A model generated the notes under the pieces. That model ran no database searches. It was given only the letters and a program-made list of their open reading frames with translations, and was not told the DNA's origin. DNA of 64,000 bases. Origin: Saccharospirillaceae bacterium (GTDB taxonomy: Bacteria; Pseudomonadota; Gammaproteobacteria; Pseudomonadales; Oceanobacteraceae). Shown here in pieces: positions 7,447-15,240 of this stretch. Position 1 is the stretch's first letter; each line of letters begins with the position of its first letter. The stretch spans positions 682,001 through 746,000 of the forward strand of contig JAKVCS010000001.1 of NCBI GenBank assembly GCA_022448365.1. Reading direction: 5' to 3'. A program made the translations under genes and the position numbers.

Positions 7447-10297
7447 TATTTTGCTCCGCGCCGTTTAAATCATCCATTAATCCAAGCGCCATTAAACGCT
7501 CGTTTTCGTTATCCAACAGACGACGAGAAGTCATCACCACACGCTCCATAAATGGATAGTGACGGAAGGTGTGTGCCATGACATACATCGGTAAACGACA
7601 CACCACCAGGTCCCACAAACTCAGCGTGAAACCTAAACGCCATTCAGTGGCATCAATGTCGCTACCGCTGGCCGCTTGTAATGCCAGACGATGGCGTTCG
7701 ATAAGTGCTTCGACTTGCTCCGCATCAAAGTCTGTTTGTAACGCGAAGGCCAACAGCTCGACTAAATCGTGCTGTGGTAACTGCATGGTAGCCAGCTCCC
7801 AGTCGTAAGCACATAGCGTCAACTGATTATCTTCACCGCGACGGAAAGCAATATTGCGTGGATTAAAATCGTTGTGCGTCAGTGTTTTCTTCATGCTATC
7901 CAGTTTCGGATACCAGTCTTTCAGGCTGTAGATTCGGTCGCGATAACGCGTCATATCTTCATCGCTGAACCACTCCGGGAATTCCTGCTGTGCATGAGCA
8001 CCCAACATTTCCCATAAACGCATTTTTTCGGTCATGGATTCTGTGGTCGGTGAATCCACCAGCCAGTCAAATTCCTGCAGTTCCTGCTCTCGGCCATACC
8101 AGATGCTGTGTACCTGAGCAATGCCATCAACAGCAGCGTTAAAATGCTCAATCGTCCAACCGGAAGTATCATCAGCCGAGTCCATCAACTCCAGACCGTC
8201 GAGATACTCCTGAACGATCACGTAAGCTTCACGTGAACTGTCTTCCCAGGCACGGTAAGTTTTTGGTGCAAATTGCGTAAAGCGTTCATCTTGCTGACTC
8301 ATCACCGCCAATTCACGGCGATGACATTGCTTAAAGCCGAGCTGATTTTTGAATTCGTTATAAGCATGAGCTAAACGGGCGTCACACATGGAAGCCATTG
8401 AGTTCAGCATCAGAATGACTTCGTCGTCCAGAGGCTTAACTTTCACCATCATTTCATGGCTTTCGCTCGGCGCTTCACCTTCTTCTCCGGTGATCACCCT
8501 GAATGGGAAATGTCCAACCAGCTTATTAATTTTATGCGCCGTCAGTTCGGTAATAATCGAACTGCCTTTCGAAGATAAACTCAGTGGCTGCAGTTCTTTA
8601 ACCGGCGCCCGGTAATCACCGGATTCGGATAACGCCTGAGCAAAGAAGTCTTCATTTAAATCACCCAGTTTTAACCATTCCACCGGACGGTTACGACCCA
8701 GTTTTTCATGAGCACGGGCAAACTGGTCACTGGCGATTGCAGACAAAGTAGAGATATCAAGCGCCAGACAGAAACTGGCAATCACTTCGGCCAGCTTGTG
8801 CGCACAACCAGGACCAGCACAACCGATTAATTCAAGGCATTCTTTTTGTTGTGGCAGACTGGTACCACCACCCACAGTACCAACAACCAAAGACGGTAGA
8901 CGCAATGTTGCATAAACATCCCCCTCTTCCGTCAGCTCCATATGCAGCTGACCAATAGCCGACTCGTGCACACAGGCAATGTCTTGACCGGTTGCGGTAA
9001 ACATCGCACCAATCACGTTGGCAATGTTAATGTTGATACCCACCATACCGGCCGCGATACTGCCGCCGACAAACTGGTTATAAGCAGTAAATAACTGGCG
9101 GGCACTGACTTTTAAGACCCGCTGACACACTTCGTCGGTTAATAACGTTTCTGCCAATACCCGAACACCACGACCACGCAGGTAGGAGTTGTAGGTTACT
9201 TTTTTATCGTTCGATAAGTTGGCTTCAATCAGGAAATTTTCAAACTCAATACCTTCAAACGGCTGCATCTGTGCCAGAATCCACTGACACGCCTGCCAGG
9301 TGCAGGTGGTGGTCATGTTCTGGCCAGCCGCATCACCGGTTTCATAAATAAACTGAACATGAACACTGCGACCCATTAGCTCCGCACGCACTTCCACCAA
9401 ATTGGCGTAGTTCGAATATTTGCGGGTCTGGGTGGCGATTTCATCCTGATGATCTTTAACCCATTCGGCAAAAAACAGAGCCGATGACAAATCAGATAAT
9501 ACGAACACTGGTACACGCAACATACGCTGACCCAGTACTTTTACACGCACACCGCCCGAACGGGAAATTGCCGTGGCGCCACGCGTAGCGGAGGCCACTA
9601 ACGCACCTTCCGACGTTGCCATTGGTGCATAAAACAAACCGTTAGCGTGATCACCAAGAATATGCAAAGGACCTGCAATACCAACCGGAATTTCTACAGA
9701 ACCGATTAAAGCCTCGATATTACTCACCAGTGCTTTAGGTTCGAGGTTAATCTGTTCGACTTCGGTTAATGCAGACTCAGAATTTTCACGCGCAAAACTC
9801 AAACGCTGCTGACGAGCTTCCTCTGTGTACAAGCCTCGTGCCGGGACTTTGGGTAAGTTAAATTCATCGTACCGTGGGGCTTCAGTTTTTGCCGGCAATT
9901 GACGCAAGGCATAACTGATCTGCCATAACAGGCGGGCATTTTCCTGTCCCTGATCGGTGTCTGTGTCTTCGTTACTCAACAGGATGCGCTGCTGACGTCC
10001 ATCGTCAGACAGCGTTGATTTGCTCACACGCAAACGGTTCAAGCGGAACTGTTGCCCATTTAAATCAATCGTCAGTTCGCCGCAAGCAACACCTTCAGAT
10101 AACAACTCGCACGGCTGAGTTAATACACAGATATGGCTCTTAGAGACATCCACCGCTTCGGCATCACGCCACTGCTCACCACACAACAGTTTTATATCAA
10201 CATCATGACCCTGACCAAAAGCGTAACGGGCTTCACTGGTAAAAACCTGAGCTTTGCTGGTGATTGTTTTATTATTCATAGTATTGGCAGAACTCAT
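7439..10297 (-). CDS. Class I HMG-CoA reductase fused to an APH-type kinase
   Basis: A 952-residue fusion. Residues 150-560 are a class I HMG-CoA reductase, and all four catalytic positions can be placed: E230 in SEGALVAS, K365 in SNDKKV, D439 in ATGQDI and H530 in ARAHEKLG. The glycine-rich GTVGGGT is near 473-479. This reaction makes mevalonate from HMG-CoA. Residues about 580-950 form an aminoglycoside-phosphotransferase-like kinase with the Brenner motif HNDFNPRN (808-815) and YDWE (831-834). The first 130 residues look like a small beta-barrel, possibly a degenerate PilZ domain (VDVSKS near 49-54), but this is weak. The start overlaps the UbiA stop (ATGA) behind a strong GGAGG. The kinase may phosphorylate mevalonate or a later prenol; no other mevalonate-pathway gene lies in the window. 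Reductase family assignment is very strong. Confidence 0.93.
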   Translation of the reverse strand: MSSANTMNNKTITSKAQVFTSEARYAFGQGHDVDIKLLCGEQWRDAEAVDVSKSHICVLTQPCELLSEGVACGELTIDLNGQQFRLNRLRVSKSTLSDDGRQQRILLSNEDTDTDQGQENARLLWQISYALRQLPAKTEAPRYDEFNLPKVPARGLYTEEARQQRLSFARENSESALTEVEQINLEPKALVSNIEALIGSVEIPVGIAGPLHILGDHANGLFYAPMATSEGALVASATRGATAISRSGGVRVKVLGQRMLRVPVFVLSDLSSALFFAEWVKDHQDEIATQTRKYSNYANLVEVRAELMGRSVHVQFIYETGDAAGQNMTTTCTWQACQWILAQMQPFEGIEFENFLIEANLSNDKKVTYNSYLRGRGVRVLAETLLTDEVCQRVLKVSARQLFTAYNQFVGGSIAAGMVGININIANVIGAMFTATGQDIACVHESAIGQLHMELTEEGDVYATLRLPSLVVGTVGGGTSLPQQKECLELIGCAGPGCAHKLAEVIASFCLALDISTLSAIASDQFARAHEKLGRNRPVEWLKLGDLNEDFFAQALSESGDYRAPVKELQPLSLSSKGSSIITELTAHKINKLVGHFPFRVITGEEGEAPSESHEMMVKVKPLDDEVILMLNSMASMCDARLAHAYNEFKNQLGFKQCHRRELAVMSQQDERFTQFAPKTYRAWEDSSREAYVIVQEYLDGLELMDSADDTSGWTIEHFNAAVDGIAQVHSIWYGREQELQEFDWLVDSPTTESMTEKMRLWEMLGAHAQQEFPEWFSDEDMTRYRDRIYSLKDWYPKLDSMKKTLTHNDFNPRNIAFRRGEDNQLTLCAYDWELATMQLPQHDLVELLAFALQTDFDAEQVEALIERHRLALQAASGSDIDATEWRLGFTLSLWDLVVCRLPMYVMAHTFRHYPFMERVVMTSRRLLDNENERLMALGLMDDLNGAEQNND

Positions 10298-11229
10298 GCT
10301 GCACCTCCGATTAATAGAGCGGCAATCACCAGGACGTAACCCAGTAGCATCGTAATCGCTACCGCTTTTTCATTGTCTTCACGGCCTTCCAGAGTTGGCG
10401 CCTTCAGGAATTTCATTAACGATTTAATGGCTAAACCCCAAACCAAAATGGCCAGCACAGCATACACAATCAGCCAGCTCACATTGGCCAGTAACAACAG
10501 TACGATCTGATTGGCAACCATGGCTGATACCAACACGAATACCAGTGTCGTTGCACCTTTAACGCCGAGTATCTTGGTGTAAGAATCTACTGTATCGCGC
10601 TCTTCTTCTGGCCCACGGGTTTTACGGGTAATTTCAAAACAAAAACCACTAACAAAGGCCAGACTCATCATGGCGATCAGCACAGGCGTAAACTGTACCT
10701 CCGGATTGGCTACGACCGCTAACCACCAAACAATTAACGGCATAATCGCCATGTGCGTTAAGGCGTAAAGCAATAGCTGCTTTTCTAACCATTCACCGCA
10801 GAAAAACTCTACTCCCATCAGGCACAGGTAGGCGAACATAATGCCCCATACCATCACACCAACTTCACCGGCAACCAGCCAGGAAAAGACCAGTTGCACA
10901 ACAATCGCAATGGCGCCCAGCGTTTTCAGGTGAGTCAAGGTAATGCGGCCACTCTGCAATACCCGTTGAGGGTGGTTAATTACATCAATGGCATAATCTT
11001 TGTGCTCGTCAAAAATACGAATCAACAGAAATAATGACCATGTCACAAGACAGGCGAGAATATCTGTCCATTGTAATCCGGCACTTTCCGTTCCATCCCG
11101 GGCAACAACAGCACAGGCCAAATACAGAATAAAAAATAAAAGGGCGTTTGCTGCTGGAAAACGTTCGTCCATCCAGGCACCAATTCGACGCCACAGGGGA
11201 TCCGTGTGGCTGACAGAGACTTCAGTCAT
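10294..11229 (-). CDS. UbiA-family prenyltransferase
   Basis: A 311-residue polytopic membrane protein of the UbiA family, which transfers a prenyl chain from its diphosphate to an acceptor. The first Asp-rich motif is FDEHKDYAID with D74, D78 and D82, followed by NHPQRVLQSGRI, close to the NRPDRPIPSGRI-type continuation of DGGGP synthases and ubiquinone transferases. The second motif is in RGPEEERDTVDSYTK (D212, D215). About eight to nine hydrophobic helices are visible. The first motif has Phe where many members have Asn. It lies 32 bases after the exporter gene and overlaps the HMG-CoA reductase fusion by four bases. A GGAG ribosome site is five bases before the ATG. Together with the CarS-transferase fusion it suggests assembly of a prenylated lipid; the acceptor is unknown. 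Confidence 0.85.
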   Translation of the reverse strand: MTEVSVSHTDPLWRRIGAWMDERFPAANALLFFILYLACAVVARDGTESAGLQWTDILACLVTWSLFLLIRIFDEHKDYAIDVINHPQRVLQSGRITLTHLKTLGAIAIVVQLVFSWLVAGEVGVMVWGIMFAYLCLMGVEFFCGEWLEKQLLLYALTHMAIMPLIVWWLAVVANPEVQFTPVLIAMMSLAFVSGFCFEITRKTRGPEEERDTVDSYTKILGVKGATTLVFVLVSAMVANQIVLLLLANVSWLIVYAVLAILVWGLAIKSLMKFLKAPTLEGREDNEKAVAITMLLGYVLVIAALLIGGAA

Positions 11230-11261
11230 AACTACTCCATGAAAGGTAAGAATTTAAATTT

Positions 11262-13622
11262 TTAATCAGAAATAACCGCGTCACTGTCTTTTGTCCGATT
11301 CACCGGGACTTTTTCCCGATCAAACAAAAGCAACAACAGCGGCAATAGAATAATGTCGGCAACAAACGCCAGTATCACAGTCAGACTCATCAAAGCCCCC
11401 ATTCCCCAGGTTGGTGAGAACGGTGATAACACCAGCAAAGCAAAACCCGCAGCCAATACGACTGTGGTGATTAACATCGCAACACCAACGGTTGCAAAAG
11501 CAAATTCAACTGCTTGTTCCGGCGTGTTTCCCTGCTCACGGGCGTAACGGTATTTGGTCAGGAAATGCACGCTGTCATCCACGACCAAACCGAGACTCAT
11601 ACAAGCAACAATGCTCAAGCCCAGGTCAACCTGACCAGAGACATACCCCCAGGCGCCGTATGCCAGCAAAGCCGGCAGCATGTTCGGAATCAGACTCAGG
11701 GCACCGAGGCGCAGAGAACTCAGGAACCACATCATCGACAAAGAAATTAATATCAGTGCCATTAACGTGCCCAAAAATAAACTGATACTGTTGCGATCAG
11801 AAATTTGAGCAAACACCATGTCCAGGCCAGTGCCCGGAGTCAGGTTAAGCGCCGGAGTATTTTCAACAGCCCACACCCGGATTTTTTCATCCAACGCGAC
11901 CAACTCACGCGAAGTGTGTTTATGCAGATTTAAAGTCAGACGAGTTGCGGTCTTATCGATGTTGATGCGCTCTTCCAGCCCCATACCAAATGGCAAAGAC
12001 ATTTCATACAGTAGCATCGACTGAGCAATTTCATCGGCACTGTCAGGAACACGATAAAATTCGGGTTTATCAGCATGTAATTTCTGACTGATTTCCAACA
12101 ACTGCCGGTGCAGACTATCGACGTAGCCGACATTCGGCTGTTGCTCCAACCAGTTCACCAACTGCTGCAGCTGCGTCATATAATCCGGGGTGTAAACCGA
12201 ACCACCCTGCTTCGCTGCGACGGAATACTGGATAAAGTTAACGCCATACAGCTCATTTTCCTGAACTTCTAACGCCTGACGGACTGCAAAACTTTCATCA
12301 TAGTAGTGGTACCACTGCTCATTAAACTGCAACTTAAATAAACCAGCACCGATACCAATGGTCGCAATTACCGCGATTGCAAAAGTCCGTTTGGGCGCCG
12401 GAGCAATTACGGTGCGATAGAAATTCAGCAACAACTGTCCCAGACCAGAATCAGCACGAGCCGCAGGGGGTGCTGGCAATAATTGCAGTAAAGCCACAAA
12501 CCAGGTCAGACTTAACACACCGGCCAACAATGCCGCCATAGCAACCAGATTACCCAGGTCACGGTAGGGTGGAGACTCACTAAAATTCAGACACAATAAA
12601 CCCAAAGCTGTCGTCACCGATGTGATCATTACGGGTTTGATATTCAGTGCCTGAGCTTTTGCCAGGGCAGCAGATTTATCCAGACCTTCTCTTAAAGCAT
12701 GCTGATAAGAAACCAGAATATGCAAACAGTCAGCGACAACAATAATCATAATCATTGATGGGACGGCACCGACAACCGGTGTCAATGTTGCGCCACTCCA
12801 ACCAAGCACACCAAACACTGCTGCAACCGACAGCAGGGTCAGCGTCAGAGATAACACCGAACCAGCCAGAGATCGGGTTAGTAAAAACAAGGCCGTAAAA
12901 ATCAATAAATAACTACCGGGGATTAATGCCGCCATATCCCGTTCGACCGCTTCTGCCAGAGCAACGTTAATAACGGCTGTCCCCAGCAGTTTTACATCAA
13001 AGTCATCTAAGTCTGATTGCTCCACCAGCTTGCGCGCAGCTGATACCAATTCAGCGGTTGCTTGTGGGTCATTCGCGGGCAAGGATAAATTCACCACCAC
13101 CTGGGTTAATCTGCCATCCTGACTCAACAAACGACCGGCTATCTGAGGATGAGATTGAGCGAAGCCTGTAATATCCTGAAGGGAATGTTCCTCATCGGCG
13201 CCGTATAAATCACGAACAAATATATCATCTTGATCGGATTCTATTCGCTGATAATTGCTGAGAGAATCAACTCGCCGGGCATAAGGCAGACGCCATGAGG
13301 CTTCAGTCAACTGTTCTACAGCAGCCAGACGCGACGCCGTAAAGACACTATCAGCATCATTACTTTGCAGCAGAAAAATAAGCGAATCCTGCTTATTAAA
13401 GTCGGCTTCCAGCTTTTCAAAAGCCTGTAGCTGAGGATTATCCGCACTGAAATAGGTACGAAAATCCGTTGTGAGTTGCAGCTGGCCTGCTCCTCCAGCC
13501 ATCAGCAATATAAGAGTCGTGAGCACTAAGAAGGTGCGCCACGGGTTATTCCTTGAGAATGCAATAGTCATAACAACCGCCCGAGAATTCCTAACAACGG
13601 GTTCTGTAAACAAACTTATCAT
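11262..13622 (-). CDS. MMPL/RND-superfamily lipid-type exporter
   Basis: A protein of up to 786 residues with the repeated 'one helix, large periplasmic loop, five helices' plan of MMPL/HpnN-type RND exporters. The first loop begins with TDFRTYFSADNP, typical of this class. Charged residues inside the membrane repeats are seen in VVADCLHI and LVVDDSVHFLTKYR, the expected proton-relay Asp pairs. Related proteins move hydrophobic lipids such as hopanoids or mycobacterial lipids out of the inner membrane. It is the first gene of the cluster, which suggests that the cluster product is exported. The start is uncertain: ATG at 13622 lacks a clear ribosome site, and an ATG at 13571 (MTIAFSRNN) would give 769 residues. 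Confidence 0.85.
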   Translation of the reverse strand: MISLFTEPVVRNSRAVVMTIAFSRNNPWRTFLVLTTLILLMAGGAGQLQLTTDFRTYFSADNPQLQAFEKLEADFNKQDSLIFLLQSNDADSVFTASRLAAVEQLTEASWRLPYARRVDSLSNYQRIESDQDDIFVRDLYGADEEHSLQDITGFAQSHPQIAGRLLSQDGRLTQVVVNLSLPANDPQATAELVSAARKLVEQSDLDDFDVKLLGTAVINVALAEAVERDMAALIPGSYLLIFTALFLLTRSLAGSVLSLTLTLLSVAAVFGVLGWSGATLTPVVGAVPSMIMIIVVADCLHILVSYQHALREGLDKSAALAKAQALNIKPVMITSVTTALGLLCLNFSESPPYRDLGNLVAMAALLAGVLSLTWFVALLQLLPAPPAARADSGLGQLLLNFYRTVIAPAPKRTFAIAVIATIGIGAGLFKLQFNEQWYHYYDESFAVRQALEVQENELYGVNFIQYSVAAKQGGSVYTPDYMTQLQQLVNWLEQQPNVGYVDSLHRQLLEISQKLHADKPEFYRVPDSADEIAQSMLLYEMSLPFGMGLEERINIDKTATRLTLNLHKHTSRELVALDEKIRVWAVENTPALNLTPGTGLDMVFAQISDRNSISLFLGTLMALILISLSMMWFLSSLRLGALSLIPNMLPALLAYGAWGYVSGQVDLGLSIVACMSLGLVVDDSVHFLTKYRYAREQGNTPEQAVEFAFATVGVAMLITTVVLAAGFALLVLSPFSPTWGMGALMSLTVILAFVADIILLPLLLLLFDREKVPVNRTKDSDAVISD

Positions 13623-13947
13623 CTATGAAAAGCTGGCTGGCTGTTTTTGTTATTGTGGCCTACTGAACCGAGCCGCATATTAGCTCAAGCTAATCCGGTT
13701 AGACTAGGACATTTCATAAAATCTTCAATAAAATGTCGTACTTACAGAACAATTTTACAAAAGGCCATTTTGCTTATTACAACTGTCGTAATAAAGCATC
13801 ACAAAAAAGGACAAACAACACGCCATAAAGGACAAAGTGATATCATCACCTACCCTTAATAAGCTCTTAAAATAGTAAAAATAAGCTACAGAAATGATGG
13901 CCACTGATAAATTCCAGTGGCACTAATAATAAAAAAGTCAACTAAAA
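13623..13947. other. Intergenic region upstream of the lipid cluster
   Basis: This 325-base AT-rich stretch has no convincing gene. It must hold the leader of the exporter-first operon and the end of the diguanylate cyclase transcript. No exact sigma-70 promoter was singled out with confidence. A hairpin (GCCACTG 13900-13906 with CAGTGGC 13915-13921) is the only clear secondary structure; it lacks a T-run on either side. Confidence 0.4.
13900..13921. terminator. Hairpin after the diguanylate cyclase gene
   Basis: A perfect 7-base-pair stem with an 8-base loop, just past the stop of the diguanylate cyclase gene. No U-run follows, so termination is only possible, and read-through into the lipid cluster cannot be excluded. 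Confidence 0.3.
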
Positions 13948-15006
13948 TCATGGATTAACTACTTGATTTCTGCCACTGCCTTTCCCCCGATAAAGGGCCT
14001 CATCAGCCCGGCCAACCAACTGATCGAAGCTGTCTTCTTTCATCAACTCTGCGATCCCAATGGTAGTTGTGGTAAAAATTTCATGATCGTCTACGGTGAC
14101 TGACGTCTTCTCCAGACAACTGCGGATACGCTCAGCAACAACAATTGCTTCGCTTGCAGTGGTTGCAGGCAACAATAACAGAAACTCTTCTCCCCCCCAG
14201 CGCGCGGCATAATCACCATTGCGTAATTCCTGCTTCAGAACTTCAGAAAAATTCCGAATCACCGCATCGCCTGTTTGGTGACCAAACAAATCGTTAACCC
14301 GTTTGAAATTATCCAGATCGCATAAAAGTACAGCCAGCTGAAGATCATTTTCCTGATGATAGCGGATGGCACGCATCGCCCAACGATGCAAACTGCGACG
14401 ATTGAGCAGGCCCGTTAGGGAATCCGTCGTTGCCAGTTGGCGTAACTTACGTTCGTTATTCACCACCAGTCGATAATATAAACCGGACAAAAACACCATC
14501 ACGGTTAATACAGCGATCAAATTGAAGTAGTAAAGACTGCCAAGCACCAGACTACCGATGTCGTAAACCGGTTCAACGTGTCGCAACATGTAATCCATGA
14601 TCACGTACAACATCATCATACCCATCACCAACGGCATCTTCTCTAATCCGTCCCTGAGTGGACTGATCATAACAACCGGCGGAATGATCATGGCGTAGAA
14701 ATGAAAACCACTGTCCCAGCCCAGCAAAAAGACAGCCAGCCCAGCATGCCCGAGAATCTCCACCACCACCGCAGCCCAGGCTGAAAAGCGATAACGGCGG
14801 GTCAGAATCACAAAGAAGACCGCGACATACAGCAAGACACTGAAGACGTTAACCACCCCCAGCAGCCAGATATCGTGGTAGAAAAACAAACAAGAGAAAG
14901 CAACGTGTATAAACGCTGCGATTACGCTGATCTGGAGCATCAGCTTGCGAAACAAATATTCGCCGTCCTGAACTTCTGCTCCCTTCAGCGCCGCCAAAAG
15001 ATCCAT
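13948..15006 (-). CDS. Membrane diguanylate cyclase (GGDEF)
   Basis: A 352-residue protein with about six N-terminal transmembrane helices (residues 25-190) and a C-terminal GGDEF domain that makes cyclic di-GMP from two GTP. Active-site and fold motifs are intact: DSLTGLLNRR, CDLDNFKRVNDLFGH and GGEEF. An RNGD motif five residues before GGEEF is an allosteric inhibitory site, so product feedback is expected. No EAL domain is present. The gene is on the same strand as the lipid cluster and 325 bases upstream of it. A possible PilZ-like region in the HMG-CoA reductase fusion makes a regulatory link conceivable, but nothing in the sequence proves one. Confidence 0.92.
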   Translation of the reverse strand: MDLLAALKGAEVQDGEYLFRKLMLQISVIAAFIHVAFSCLFFYHDIWLLGVVNVFSVLLYVAVFFVILTRRYRFSAWAAVVVEILGHAGLAVFLLGWDSGFHFYAMIIPPVVMISPLRDGLEKMPLVMGMMMLYVIMDYMLRHVEPVYDIGSLVLGSLYYFNLIAVLTVMVFLSGLYYRLVVNNERKLRQLATTDSLTGLLNRRSLHRWAMRAIRYHQENDLQLAVLLCDLDNFKRVNDLFGHQTGDAVIRNFSEVLKQELRNGDYAARWGGEEFLLLLPATTASEAIVVAERIRSCLEKTSVTVDDHEIFTTTTIGIAELMKEDSFDQLVGRADEALYRGKGSGRNQVVNP

Positions 15007-15240
15007 CGAGAATGTGCCATTTTTTTAAATTATTAGTAATACAAAAAGTATTGGTGACGATAGGCTTCTTTACAAATGCATCCCTGTTGTAAAAGCGTAA
15101 CAACAGGTGTCTGCTGTCTTTACATGCCAACCGACAGCAAACGACAACGTTATCTGATCGATACCGAACATGATTGTTCCCACAATGTGGCATTTAGCAC
15201 ATAATGACAGCTACGACAGTTAACAAATCAAGGAAGAATA

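Noticed and set aside
176-13622. A complete archaeal lipid pathway
   Set aside because: No GGGP synthase, geranylgeranyl reductase or other mevalonate-pathway gene is in the window, so only part of such a route is shown.
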